Assembly: GCF_024055635.1 (NCBI RefSeq)
Contig: NZ_JAMXMB010000003.1
Location: 62,001 to 126,000, forward strand
Length of the DNA stretch: 64,000 nucleotides
Reading direction: 5' to 3'
DNA from: Microbacterium yannicii
GTDB lineage: Bacteria > Actinomycetota > Actinomycetes > Actinomycetales > Microbacteriaceae
In this document: positions 1-8,566 of the stretch, piece after piece
Position numbering within the stretch: the first letter of the stretch is position 1
Layout of the letters: each line of letters opens with the position of its first letter
The notes under the pieces: model-generated
Databases searched by the model: none
The model's input: only the letters and a program-made list of their open reading frames with translations
What the model was told of the DNA's origin: nothing
Position numbers and translations under genes: made by a program

Positions 1-86
1 TGCTGCCCTCCTCGCGCGGCGACATCGCCGAGTTCTACCGGGCGGCCGCCGAGGTCGCCCGTCTGGTCGGAAAGGACGCCGCGTGA
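1..86 (+). CDS. 3' end of an unidentified gene (partial)
   Basis: The reading frame starting at base 3 is open from the window edge to a TGA at 84-86 and gives the last 27 residues of a protein, ending in VARLVGKDAA. The tail is alanine-rich and helical in character, but too short to assign to a family. Its stop codon overlaps the GTG start of the next gene by four bases (GTGA), so it is probably translationally coupled to the flavin-dependent oxidoreductase that follows and belongs to the same operon. Confidence 0.6.
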   Translation, partial: LPSSRGDIAEFYRAAAEVARLVGKDAA

Positions 87-847
87 CCGCGAAGCTCTCA
101 CTCGGGATCGCTGCGGCGGCCGGCCCCGAACTCGCCCGGCGGGTCGCGCCCGCTGCGGAGGCGGCCGGCTTCCACGCCCTCTGGGTGAACGACACCCCGG
201 GTCAGGACGCGCTCGCCGTTCTCGCCGCCGCGGCGGCCGTCACCGAGCGCCTGGTGCTCGCGACCGGGGTGCTCCCCGTCGACCGGCGCACACCCGACGA
301 GATCGCGGCCGACGCCTCCGGTCTGCCCGCCGCGCGGCTGGTGCTGGGCATCGGCTCGGGGCAGGCGCGCACCGGTGCGGTGGAGCTGGTGACGGATGCC
401 GCGACCGCCCTGCGTCGGCGCACCGGAGCGCGCGTCCTGGTCGGCGCGCTCGGCCCGAGGATGCGGCGAGCCGGGGCCACGGCATCCGACGGACTCCTGC
501 TGAGCTGGCTCACGCCGCGTGTCGCCGCAGAGCAAGCCGCCCAGACGCATGCGACCGCGCCCGGCGCCCACGTCGCGCTCTACGTGCGCGCGGCAGCGGA
601 CGCCGCCGCGGTGGCGCCGCTCGACGAGGAGGCGGCTCGCTACGCGGGATACCCGGCGTACGCCGCCAACTTCGCCCGTCTCGGCCTGGACGTCGCCGAC
701 ACCGTGATCCGTCCGGCGGATCTCGGGGACCGGATCGCCGCCTACCGCGCCGGCGTCGACGAGGTCGTCCTGCGGGCGATCACGCCGACGGGCAGTGCGG
801 ACGACCACCTGCGGTTCATCGACGCCGTCGCGGCGGCGATCGCATGA
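83..847 (+). CDS. LLM-class (luciferase-like) flavin/F420-dependent oxidoreductase
   Basis: This 254-residue protein looks like a short member of the bacterial luciferase-like TIM-barrel family, cytosolic enzymes using FMN or F420. The first strand and helix (residues 5-35, with AAEAAGFHALWV), the LVLATGVLP strand near residue 60 and the RLVLGIGSG segment near residue 85 are typical. It is shorter than the usual 300-350 residues, the shortening falling in the middle of the barrel. The GTG start overlaps the upstream stop, and the gene end overlaps the next start by four bases (ATGA), so it is mid-operon. The substrate cannot be inferred; the choice between FMN and F420 is open. Confidence 0.75.
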   Translation: MTAKLSLGIAAAAGPELARRVAPAAEAAGFHALWVNDTPGQDALAVLAAAAAVTERLVLATGVLPVDRRTPDEIAADASGLPAARLVLGIGSGQARTGAVELVTDAATALRRRTGARVLVGALGPRMRRAGATASDGLLLSWLTPRVAAEQAAQTHATAPGAHVALYVRAAADAAAVAPLDEEAARYAGYPAYAANFARLGLDVADTVIRPADLGDRIAAYRAGVDEVVLRAITPTGSADDHLRFIDAVAAAIA

Positions 848-1245
848 GGCGGGTCGTCGGCCGCTGGGCCCTCGCGGCGCTCCTCGTCGTCGCGGGCGCC
901 TCGCATCTGACCTGGGGCCGCCGCGGCTACCGCATCGTCGTGCCCGACTGGGCGACCCGGCTGCTCCACACGGACAAGGACACGATCGTGCTCGCCTCTG
1001 GCGTCGTCGAGCTGATGCTCGGCGGTGCGCTCGTGGCGTTCCCCGGCGAACAGCGCCGCATCGGCTGGGCGGTGGCGGCGTTCTTCGTGGCGGTCTTTCC
1101 CGGCAACGTCCACCAGTGGCGCACCGGTCGTCCGGCTCCGATGCTCGCGACCGACCGCGCGCGCTTCGTCCGGCTGGTGCTGCAGCCGCTGCTCGTGGCG
1201 TGGGCGCTCTGGAGCACCGCGGCCCCGGCGAGAGGACGCGGATGA
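844..1245 (+). CDS. DoxX-like small integral membrane protein
   Basis: A 133-residue protein with about four hydrophobic segments (near residues 8-24, 46-66, 74-90 and 108-126) and the short N-terminal pattern of the DoxX/MauE-like superfamily, including GASHLTW after the first helix. Members are inner-membrane proteins often found beside oxidoreductases; their biochemical role is mostly unknown. It overlaps the LLM oxidoreductase gene and the following epimerase gene by four bases each, so the three are almost certainly co-transcribed. No signal for a particular function is visible beyond the family resemblance. Confidence 0.65.
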   Translation: MRRVVGRWALAALLVVAGASHLTWGRRGYRIVVPDWATRLLHTDKDTIVLASGVVELMLGGALVAFPGEQRRIGWAVAAFFVAVFPGNVHQWRTGRPAPMLATDRARFVRLVLQPLLVAWALWSTAAPARGRG

Positions 1246-2234
1246 GTCGGCCGCTCGCCGTCATCGCGGGAGCGTCGGGGTTCGTCGGCCGTGCGCTGGT
1301 GCGCGCGTTCGCCGACGACGGCTACGACGTGCGCACCATCGGTCGTGCGGGCGCCGACGCGCAGTGGACCGACGCCGACGGCATCCTCACCCTCGTCGAC
1401 GGTGCCGAGGTCGTCGTCAACCTCGCGGGCAGGTCGGTGAACTGCCGGTACACCGACGCGAACCGCGACGAGATCCTGCGCTCACGCGTCGAGACGACGC
1501 GGGTGCTGCGTCGTGCCATCGCCGCGGCGGCCACGCCCCCACCCCTGTGGCTCAATGCGAGCACGGCGACGATCTACCGCTACGCGCTCGACGGTCCGCA
1601 GACCGAGCGGGACGGCGAACTCGGCGCCGGCTTCTCGGTCGATGTGGCACGCACGTGGGAGGACGAGTTCTTCGCGGACGACCTCCCGTCCACACGGCGC
1701 GTCGCGCTGCGCATGGCGATCGTCCTCGGCGACGGTCCCGCGACGCGCACGCTGGTGCGGCTGGCGCGCCTCGGGCTCGGCGGGCCCCAGTACGACGGCT
1801 GGTGGTTCGCGCATCGTCGCTATCGCGGGATAGGTCCGCATCCCACGGGCGACGGCCGCCCGCCCTGGCACCGATCCGGCGGCCGGCAGCGCTTCAGCTG
1901 GATCCACCTCGACGACGTCGTCGGGGCGGTGCGGTTCATCCGTGACGACCCCGGCATCTCCGGGCCGGTGAACCTGGCGGCGCCGGGCACCTCCGACAAT
2001 CGCGAGCTCATGGCGAAGCTCCGCCGTGTCGTGGGGTCACCGGTCGGTCTGCCCGCTTGGCGCTTCATGCTCGAATCCGCGATGTGGGCGCTGCGCACCG
2101 AGCCGGAGCTCGTGCTCAAGAGCAGGTGGGCGACTCCCGAGGCGCTGACAGCGGCGGGCTACGTGTTCGCGTACCCGCAGCTCGAGCCGGCTCTTGATGA
2201 TGTCGTCGCCGCGCTCGGCGAGCGGCCGCACTGA
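1242..2234 (+). CDS. TIGR01777-type NAD(P)-dependent epimerase (SDR39U1/YfcH-like)
   Basis: The 330-residue product carries an N-terminal Rossmann motif GASGFVGRAL (residues 9-18), the NLAG motif near residue 65, and a late FSWIHLDDVV segment, which together identify the extended short-chain dehydrogenase group known as TIGR01777 (YfcH, SDR39U1), followed by the usual C-terminal extension. The reaction is unknown for the family. ATG at 1242 overlaps the preceding stop (ATGA), which fixes the start and places it third in the operon. It is somewhat longer than the usual 300 residues because of an insertion rich in Arg and Gly around residues 185-210. Confidence 0.8.
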   Translation: MSRPLAVIAGASGFVGRALVRAFADDGYDVRTIGRAGADAQWTDADGILTLVDGAEVVVNLAGRSVNCRYTDANRDEILRSRVETTRVLRRAIAAAATPPPLWLNASTATIYRYALDGPQTERDGELGAGFSVDVARTWEDEFFADDLPSTRRVALRMAIVLGDGPATRTLVRLARLGLGGPQYDGWWFAHRRYRGIGPHPTGDGRPPWHRSGGRQRFSWIHLDDVVGAVRFIRDDPGISGPVNLAAPGTSDNRELMAKLRRVVGSPVGLPAWRFMLESAMWALRTEPELVLKSRWATPEALTAAGYVFAYPQLEPALDDVVAALGERPH

Positions 2235-2268
2235 GACCCGGCGGCGCCATCGTGTCGGGGCCGGATGG

Positions 2269-2274
2269 GAGAAT
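2269..2274 (+). promoter_or_regulatory. Putative -10 of a leaderless promoter for the ligase gene
   Basis: GAGAAT lies six bases before the ATG at 2281, the spacing seen repeatedly in this window for leaderless starts; no Shine-Dalgarno sequence is present. The first base deviates from TANNNT. Confidence 0.45.
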
Positions 2275-2280
2275 GCGGGC

Positions 2281-3815
2281 ATGCTGCTCCACGAGCTCGT
2301 GACGGCGACGGATGCCGTGGCCTCGACGACATCACGACTGGCCAAGGTCGCCGCACTGTCGGACGCTCTGCGTCTGCTCGATCCCGACGAGATCGGTCCG
2401 GCGATCGGGTTCCTGACCGCCAGCCCGCGCCAGGGTCGCCTCGGCGTCGGGTGGCGGAGCCTCTCGAACCTCGCCGTGACGCACGCCGACGAACCGACGC
2501 TCACCGTGGGCGATGTCGATGCGGCGCTCGATCGTCTCGCCGGGGCGGAGGGCGCGGGGTCGGTCGCCGCGCGCGGCGACGCGCTCGAGACGCTCGCCCG
2601 GTCGGCGACGGCGGAGGAGTGGGACTTCCTCGCCCGCGTCATGCTCGGCGAACTCCGCACCGGAGCGCTCGAGGGCGTCCTGCTGGATGCCGTCGCGAAG
2701 GCGTCCCGCCGCGACGCTCCCACCGTGCGGCGTGCCGCCATGCTGTCGGGCGACCTGGGCGCGACGGCGCGATCGCCCTCACCGGTACGCCCGAAGATCT
2801 GGACGCGATCGGGCTCGAGGTGGGGCGCGGCGTGCTGCCGATGCTCGCTTCGACCGCCGGCTCGACGACCGAAGCTCTCGAGACGCTGGGGGCCGCGGCA
2901 TCCGTCGAATACAAGCTCGACGGGGCACGGATCCAGGTGCACCGCGACGGCGAGGATGTGCGCGTGTTCACCCGGAGCCTCGCCGACATCACGCATCGGG
3001 TGCCCGAGATCGTCAAGGTGGTGCGCGAGCTGCCGGCCGACCGTGTGATCCTGGACGGTGAGACGCTGTCGCTCGACGAGGACGGCGGGCCCCGCCCGTT
3101 CCAGGACACCATGGCGCGCTTCGGGTCGCTGGGCGCCGACGACGCCGCAGCGGTGGTGCTGCGCCCGTGGTTCTTCGACATCCTGCACCTCGACGGCCGC
3201 GATCTCATCGACGAGCCGCTGGCGACCCGCCTCGCACTGCTCGACGAGGCGGTCGGAGACGCCCGCATGCCGGGCATCGTGACCGACGACGCCGACCGCG
3301 CCGAGGAGTTCTCGCGCGAGGCTCTCGCCGCCGGGCACGAGGGCGTGATGGTGAAGTCGCTCGACGCGCCGTACGCCGCCGGCCGACGCGGCAAGAGCTG
3401 GCTCAAAGTGAAGCCCGTGCTCACCTACGACCTCGTGGTGCTCGCCGTCGAGTGGGGGTCGGGCCGGCGCACCGGTCAGCTCTCGAACCTGCACCTCGGC
3501 GCGCGCGATCCCGACGGCACGTTCGGTGAGCCCGGGGGCTTCGTGATGGTGGGCAAGACCTTCAAGGGACTGACCGACGCGACGCTGCGGTGGCAGACCG
3601 AGCACTTCCCGACGATCGAGACCCACCGCTCGTCGTACGCCGTGCATGTGCGTCCGGAGACGGTGGTCGAGATCGCCATCGATGGCGTGCAGCGCTCGAC
3701 GCGCTACCCGGGCGGTGTCGCGCTGCGCTTCGCCCGCGTGAAGGGGTACCGCCCCGACAAGCGCGCCGACGAGGCCGACACGATCGAGACGCTGCGCGGA
3801 CTGCTGCGGGGGTGA
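2281..3815 (+). pseudogene. ligB: ATP-dependent DNA ligase (LigB type), frameshifted near 2770
   Basis: The sequence encodes an ATP-dependent DNA ligase resembling mycobacterial LigB, but in two frames. From ATG 2281 the N-terminal domain reads for 163 codons to ...MLSGDLGATA at 2769; the rest (IALTGTPEDL... to the TGA at 3813) reads in another frame from 2772. One base is missing in the CG pair at 2770-2771: restoring it gives about 511 residues, the family's normal length. The second part has the adenylated lysine motif EYKLDGARIQVHRDG (2908-2952), the DGE motif near 3057, EGVMVKS near 3340 and SWLKVKP near 3400. As written the gene would yield a truncated, inactive protein. It may be a true mutation or a sequencing or assembly error. 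LigB-type enzymes are accessory to the NAD-dependent LigA. Confidence 0.8.
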
Positions 3816-3834
3816 GGGTCCAGGCGCGCGGACG

Positions 3835-4491
3835 TCAGCGGCGGACCGCGATGTACCGGTGCTCGGGTCGGCCCGTCGTCCCGTAGCGCAGCCGCACCTC
3901 GACCAGGCCGCGGCTGGCGAGCCCCGCCAGGTGCCGTTGGGCGGTCGCCCGAGAGATGCCGACGCGGTCGGCGATCTCCGCGGCGGATGCCTCGTCGTCG
4001 CCGAGCCCCTCGAGGATCAGCTGCTCCGTCGCCGAGCGCGCGACGGTCGCCGGCTCCGCCCCGCCGTGCATGATCGCGAGGGCGCGGTCGATCTGCTCCT
4101 GCTCCAGGGGCCGGTCGGTGACCAGCAGGTTGCGCATCCGTGCGTAGCGGTCCAGCCGCTCGGCGAGCACCCGGGCGTCGAAGGGCTTGGTCAGGTACGC
4201 GAGCGCGCCCGCCTGCAGCGCGCGGCGCACGGTGGCGGCATCCGTCGCCGCCGACAGCACGAAGGCGTCGATGCCGGCCGCGGCGACGAACTCGACGCCG
4301 TCGCCGTCGGGGAGGAACGCGTCGACGAGCAGCAGGTCGGGGATTTGCGTTCGCACGGCCTGCCGTGCCGCACCGAGCGACTGCACGGACTCGAGGGCGG
4401 TGAACCCGGTACGCGATGCGACGACGTCACGGTGCAGGCCGGCGACGCGGAAGTCGTCGTCGACCACGAGGACGCGGATGGGACGGCTCAT
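3835..4491 (-). CDS. citB: CitB/DpiA-family response regulator
   Basis: A 218-residue two-component response regulator. The receiver domain has the acidic cluster VVDDD at residues 9-13, the phospho-acceptor Asp57 in LLLVDAFLPDGDG, and the conserved Lys in YLTKPFDA near residue 105. The C-terminal half (about 165-210) is a winged-helix or HTH domain with AAEIADRVGISRATAQRHLAGL, the architecture of CitB, DpiA and DctR regulators of di- and tricarboxylate uptake. It overlaps the end of the sensor kinase gene by four bases, so both are made from one transcript. The divergent citrate transporter at 6351 is the expected target. Confidence 0.88.
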   Translation of the reverse strand: MSRPIRVLVVDDDFRVAGLHRDVVASRTGFTALESVQSLGAARQAVRTQIPDLLLVDAFLPDGDGVEFVAAAGIDAFVLSAATDAATVRRALQAGALAYLTKPFDARVLAERLDRYARMRNLLVTDRPLEQEQIDRALAIMHGGAEPATVARSATEQLILEGLGDDEASAAEIADRVGISRATAQRHLAGLASRGLVEVRLRYGTTGRPEHRYIAVRR

Positions 4492-6137
4492 GGGGTCTGC
4501 CTCTCGGGGTTCTCGTCGGCGCGGCGGAGCGCCCCGGGGAGCCGGGCGCCGAACACGGCGCCGGACCCCGCGCCGCCCGGATCGATCAGCCAGACATCGC
4601 CGCCGCGGCGGCGTGCCAGATCGCGGGAGAGCGGCAGGCCGAAGCCGTGACCATGGACGGCATCCATCGCGCCGGCCTGCGCCTCGAGGGGGGTGGCGCG
4701 CGCGAACGGGTCGGCTCCCGCCGGCTGGATGCCGCGGCCGGAGTCGGCCACCGTGATCACGAGTTCGCCGCCGTCTCCCAGCAGTGCGATCTCGACCCAG
4801 CCGGGCGTGTCCCCGCCCACCGCCGCGGTGACGGCGTTGCCGACGAGGTTGCCGAGCACCGCCGCGACGTCCTCCGCCTCGACCACCTCGCTCAGCAGGA
4901 GGGTGTCCTCCGCGATCCGGACGGTGACGCCGCGCTCCCGCGCGGTGGCGGCGGTGGCCCCGAGGAGCGATTTGAGGAACGCGTCCGGAACGCGCTCGAG
5001 CCCCGCGATGCCGAAGTCCACGGCGCCGCGCTCGGTCAGATCGCCGAGGAAGGCGCGCGCCTCGTCGACGCGTTGCGCATCGATCAAGCCGGAGGCGACG
5101 TGGAGGCGATTGGCGAACTCGTGCCGCTGCACACGCAGCGCCTCGGTCATCGCGCGCACGGTCTCGAGCCGGCCGGCGAGCGCCTCGACGTCGGTGCGGT
5201 CCCGCACGACCACGATCTGGCCCAGTGCCCGTGCGTCCCGCTGTACCGGTCGCGTGTCGAGATACAGCACCCGGTCGCCCACGACCGCCTCCACGCCGGA
5301 GGCCCCGTCTCGCACCGCGTGGAGCACCGAGTCGGGCAGCGCGAGCTCGTCGAACCTGCGCCCGACCGGTTCCTGGATGCCGAGCATCCGTTCCGCCGCC
5401 TCGTTGCACACGCGCACGACGCCGTCGGGATCGAGGGCCACGACGCCGTCGCCGACGCCCTCGAGCACGGCCGCCTGGTTCTGCACGAGGGCGACGAGCT
5501 CCTCCGGCTGGAGTCCGAGCGTCAGCCGCTCGAACCGCCGGCGGAGCAGCAGCGTGGCCACCGCGGCGAGTGCGACCCCGCCGATCGCGGCGATGGCGAT
5601 GGTCGCGACGAGGGCGGGCAGGTCGTCGAAGACGCTCGCGCGCTCGAATCCGACACTGACCTCGCCGACCGGGGCGCCGCGGTCCTCGGGATAGACGGGC
5701 ACCTTGGCGCGCGCGGACTCGCCGAGCGTGCCCACCTCCCAGTCGACGACCTCGTTGCCCTCGAGCACCTCGGCGAAGGGCGTCGAGACGACCTGGCCCA
5801 GAAGCGCCTCCGTCGGGTGGGCGAGACGGATGCCGTGATCGTCGGTGATGACGACGAACAGCGCGTCCGTGCGGCCGGCGACATCGACGGCGATCTGCTG
5901 GAGCGCACCGTTGCGCAGCTGGGCGGCGTCCGGCGTGCCGGGGTCGGCGGAGAACCCGGCGACCAGCGACTTGACGTCGGGATCCTCCGCGACCGTGCGT
6001 GCGATGTTGAGGGCTGCGGCCTCCGACTCCGCCCGGAGCTGGCGCACACCGAGCCACCCGAAGACGAGCGTGCACACGGCGACGACGGCGGTCACCGTCA
6101 CCAGCTGCATCACGAGGAGCCGCGTTGCGAAGCGCAT
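4488..6137 (-). CDS. citA: CitA/DcuS-family sensor histidine kinase
   Basis: A 549-residue membrane sensor kinase. An N-terminal TM helix (about 8-28), an extracytoplasmic PAS-like (PDC) sensor domain of about 130 residues, a second TM helix near 190-210, a cytoplasmic PAS domain (VGDGVVALDPDG), then the kinase core: H-box RHEFANRLH near residue 350, N-box GNLVGNAVTAA, G-boxes DSGRGI and GHGFGLPLSR. The HEFxNRLH form is characteristic of CitA and DcuS kinases, which sense citrate or C4-dicarboxylates outside the cell. ATG 6137 is chosen because GGAGGAGAT precedes it by a few bases; an upstream in-frame ATG at 6293 would add 52 residues without family similarity. Divergent from the CitMHS transporter. 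Confidence 0.9.
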   Translation of the reverse strand: MRFATRLLVMQLVTVTAVVAVCTLVFGWLGVRQLRAESEAAALNIARTVAEDPDVKSLVAGFSADPGTPDAAQLRNGALQQIAVDVAGRTDALFVVITDDHGIRLAHPTEALLGQVVSTPFAEVLEGNEVVDWEVGTLGESARAKVPVYPEDRGAPVGEVSVGFERASVFDDLPALVATIAIAAIGGVALAAVATLLLRRRFERLTLGLQPEELVALVQNQAAVLEGVGDGVVALDPDGVVRVCNEAAERMLGIQEPVGRRFDELALPDSVLHAVRDGASGVEAVVGDRVLYLDTRPVQRDARALGQIVVVRDRTDVEALAGRLETVRAMTEALRVQRHEFANRLHVASGLIDAQRVDEARAFLGDLTERGAVDFGIAGLERVPDAFLKSLLGATAATARERGVTVRIAEDTLLLSEVVEAEDVAAVLGNLVGNAVTAAVGGDTPGWVEIALLGDGGELVITVADSGRGIQPAGADPFARATPLEAQAGAMDAVHGHGFGLPLSRDLARRRGGDVWLIDPGGAGSGAVFGARLPGALRRADENPERQTP

Positions 6138-6350
6138 CCGATCTCCTCCCGGGGCTCGGACCGGCAGCCGCCGGCCTTCCGCGCACGTGAGCACAATGCG
6201 CAGAAGACACGCTACGCGCACAACCTGCGGGAATGCGACGTACCGCGCGACGAGCGCGGTCCCGCGCCTAACCTCGCGGGAACGCACCGCCACCGGGCGA
6301 TGCCCTCACCCGCACCGCACGCACCCGCACGACACGACGAAGGAGTCGAG
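6138..6350. promoter_or_regulatory. Divergent citA / citrate transporter control region
   Basis: This 213-bp gap holds the promoters of both transcripts. Two near-identical direct repeats, AACCTGCGGGAATGC (6222-6236) and AACCTCGCGGGAACGC (6270-6285), lie 48 bp apart. A TAACCT -10 candidate (6269-6274) for the transporter overlaps the second repeat; TAGCGT on the minus strand (6209-6214) is a -10 candidate for citA with the first repeat at its -35 position. The repeats are plausible sites for the CitB-type regulator. The repeats are seen; the promoter and operator roles are inferred. Confidence 0.5.
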
Positions 6351-7883
6351 ATGAACGCGGCAGTTCCGTTCCTGTTCCACGCCGCCGAGGCCGACGAAGG
6401 CTACGCCACCGCCTTCGTCCCGTCCGAAGGTGTGCTCGTCGCCCTCGGCTTCACCATGGTCCTGGTGTTCATGGCGCTCATCATGACGCGCCGCCTGACG
6501 CCGATGGTCGCGCTCATCCTCGTGCCGACCGTGTTCGGCCTGTTCGCCGGTGCGGGGCTCGGGCTGGGCGACATGATCCTCGACGCGATCGGCAGCATGG
6601 CCCCGACCGCAGCGCTGCTGATGTTCGCCATCATGTACTTCGGCATCATGATCGACGTCGGCCTGTTCGACCCGCTGATCCGGGCGATCACGCGGCTGCT
6701 GGGCGATGACCCGGCCAAGGTCGTGCTGGGCACCGCGGTGCTGGCCGGTGCGGTCTCGCTCGACGGCGACGGGTCGACGACCTTCATCATCACGACTTCC
6801 GCGATGCTGCCGATCTACCTGCGCCTCGGCATGAGCCCCGTCGTGCTCACCTGCGTCGCGGGCCTCATGAACGGCACGCTGAACATCGTGCCGTGGGGCG
6901 GCCCCACCGTGCGGGCGGCGACCGCTCTCGGCCTGCAGCCCACCGACATCTTCGTGCCGATGCTGCCCTCGCTCGCTGCCGGCATCGTCATCTCGCTCTC
7001 CTTCGCCTGGTTCCTGGGGCTGTCGGAGCGCAAGCGCATCGGAAGCATCGACGAGTCGCGCCTGGACGGCGGGGGAGTCCTCGCCGGATCCCGCATCTTC
7101 CGCAGCGCCGATCGGAAGCCGGGCGCCCGTGCGACCCTGCGCACCGGCAACATCGTGACGGTGGCGGGCGGCAGGGGCAGTCTGCCCGTCGCCACGGCTG
7201 TCGTCGACCGCGAAGACACGGCGATGGCCGACACGATGCTCGACCCGAATCGCGCGACGCTGCGGCCGAAGCTCATCTGGGTCAACCTGGCGCTCACCGT
7301 CGTGGTGATGGTGCTGCTGGTACTGGACGTCTTCCCCCTCGCCTACGTGTTCATGGTCGGCGCCGCGATCGCGCTGTTCGTGAACTTCCCGAAGCTCAAG
7401 AGCCAGGCCGACGAGATCGTCGCCCACGCGCCGAGCATCGTCGGCGTGGTGTCGATGGTCCTCGCGGCCGGAGTCCTCGTCGGCGTGCTGAACGGCACCG
7501 GCATGGTCGACGCGATGGCGACGTGGATCACCACCGTCATCCCCGCCTCGCTCGGACCCTTCCTGGCCGTGATCACCGGCATCCTGTCGATCCCGTTCAC
7601 GTTCTTCATGTCGAACGACGCCTTCTACTACGGCATCCTCCCGGTGCTGGCGCAGAGCGCCGAGCATTTCGGCATCGCCCCGGTCGAGATGGCTCGCGCT
7701 TCGATCACCGGGCAGCCGGTGCACCTGCAGAGCCCGCTGGTGCCGGCGATCCTGCTGCTGGTCTCGCTGGCGAGCGTCAACCTCGGCGACCACCACAAGA
7801 AGGTGCTGTGGCGGGCGTGCGTCGTGTCGCTCGCGATGCTCGCCGTAGGTGTGCTGGTGGGCGCGGTCCCGCTGATGGCCTGA
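6351..7883 (+). CDS. CitMHS-family metal-citrate:proton symporter
   Basis: A 510-residue polytopic membrane protein with about 12 hydrophobic helices and the CitMHS family pattern: GFTMVLVFMALIMTRRLTP near the start, SLDGDGSTTFIITTSA near residue 140, NGTLNIVPWGGPTVRA near 175, and FFMSNDAFYYGILPVL with ITGQPVHLQSPLVPAILLL near the end. These transporters import citrate complexed with Mg or Ca, coupled to protons. A hydrophilic loop of about 90 residues separates the two halves. AAGGAG at 6340-6345 precedes ATG 6351. Divergent orientation from citAB supports citrate uptake under two-component control, as known for CitAB in corynebacteria. Confidence 0.92.
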   Translation: MNAAVPFLFHAAEADEGYATAFVPSEGVLVALGFTMVLVFMALIMTRRLTPMVALILVPTVFGLFAGAGLGLGDMILDAIGSMAPTAALLMFAIMYFGIMIDVGLFDPLIRAITRLLGDDPAKVVLGTAVLAGAVSLDGDGSTTFIITTSAMLPIYLRLGMSPVVLTCVAGLMNGTLNIVPWGGPTVRAATALGLQPTDIFVPMLPSLAAGIVISLSFAWFLGLSERKRIGSIDESRLDGGGVLAGSRIFRSADRKPGARATLRTGNIVTVAGGRGSLPVATAVVDREDTAMADTMLDPNRATLRPKLIWVNLALTVVVMVLLVLDVFPLAYVFMVGAAIALFVNFPKLKSQADEIVAHAPSIVGVVSMVLAAGVLVGVLNGTGMVDAMATWITTVIPASLGPFLAVITGILSIPFTFFMSNDAFYYGILPVLAQSAEHFGIAPVEMARASITGQPVHLQSPLVPAILLLVSLASVNLGDHHKKVLWRACVVSLAMLAVGVLVGAVPLMA

Positions 7884-7887
7884 GCGG

Positions 7888-7899
7888 CGGGGCGCCCCG
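7888..7899 (+). terminator. Possible hairpin after the citrate transporter
   Basis: CGGGGCGCCCCG is a 12-bp perfect palindrome just after the stop codon. There is no T-run, so terminator function is uncertain. Confidence 0.3.
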
Positions 7900-7933
7900 A
7901 GCTTCGGTTCGTCCCGGCGACGTCCCAGGCTCG

Positions 7934-7939
7934 TAGGCT
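7934..7939 (+). promoter_or_regulatory. Leaderless -10 (TAGGCT) for the hydrolase/sirtuin pair
   Basis: TAGGCT ends six bases before ATG 7946 and there is no ribosome binding site. This favours ATG 7946 over the GTG at 7940. Confidence 0.6.
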
Positions 7940-7945
7940 GTGGCC

Positions 7946-8566
7946 ATGACCAGAGCAGCCGCGCCCGACGCCGCCTACGAGCACCGCAGCTTCGGGGCGC
8001 CCGGCGCCGAGCGCACCGTGTTCCTGCTGCGCATGGGGGCCTCGGCGCTGTCGGACCCGCTGCCCGACGCCACGACCCGTCGCGACGCACGCATCGTGGC
8101 GATCGGACTCACCCTGGACGACATCGACGACCCGGTCGCCTACCGGGGCACGACCCCTGCAGAGGCGAGCGCGCGCGGGATCGCCCGGTTCGTCGACGAG
8201 GAGCGCGGGGACCGTCCGGTCGGAATCGTGGGCGTGGGCGCGGCCGGCGAGCTGGCCGTCAGGATCGCGGCGCTCGTCGGCTCGGGTGTGGACCGGCTGG
8301 CCCTCGTCGCCGTGCCACGACCGGAGTCGGAGCTCGGCGGTCACGAGGTCGCGGAGCTGCTCGCCGGGATCGCGGCCAAGACCCTGCTGATGAACGGGCG
8401 AGACGATCCGGATGCCGCGAGCGCCGCCGCACGCTGGTTCGCCGAGGGGCTGCCGTCCGCCCGCGTCGAGATGGTGCCGCAGACCGCCGACCCCGCGTCC
8501 CGCCTCGTGCTCGCCGAGGTGTGGGAGCGGGTGCTGTCGCACGTCGCCCCCGGAACCCTTCGATGA
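7946..8566 (+). CDS. Alpha/beta hydrolase-like protein, probably non-catalytic
   Basis: A 206-residue protein with the strand-helix rhythm of an alpha/beta hydrolase. The segment GIVGVGAAGELAVRIAALV (about residues 92-110) sits where the nucleophile elbow GxSxG is expected, but the serine is replaced (GVGAAG), and no convincing catalytic histidine follows. It therefore looks like a degenerate, perhaps binding-only member. Its TGA overlaps the start of the sirtuin gene (ATGA), so the two are translationally coupled. No specific role can be assigned. Confidence 0.55.
   Translation: MTRAAAPDAAYEHRSFGAPGAERTVFLLRMGASALSDPLPDATTRRDARIVAIGLTLDDIDDPVAYRGTTPAEASARGIARFVDEERGDRPVGIVGVGAAGELAVRIAALVGSGVDRLALVAVPRPESELGGHEVAELLAGIAAKTLLMNGRDDPDAASAAARWFAEGLPSARVEMVPQTADPASRLVLAEVWERVLSHVAPGTLR

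Noticed and set aside
2755..2785. Programmed ribosomal frameshift in the ligase gene
   Set aside because: No X-XXY-YYZ slippery heptamer, no internal Shine-Dalgarno at the right spacing and no obvious downstream structure; ligases of this family are not known to be frameshifted.
7940..7945. GTG 7940 as start of the hydrolase-like gene
   Set aside because: GTG directly follows the -10 hexamer with no spacer; ATG 7946 at six bases fits the pattern of the whole window.
6306..8090. Long open frame antisense to the citrate transporter
   Set aside because: It is a shadow of high-GC third-position bias: composition is His/Arg/Asp/Gln-rich, no family motif, and the sense strand encodes a complete CitMHS protein.
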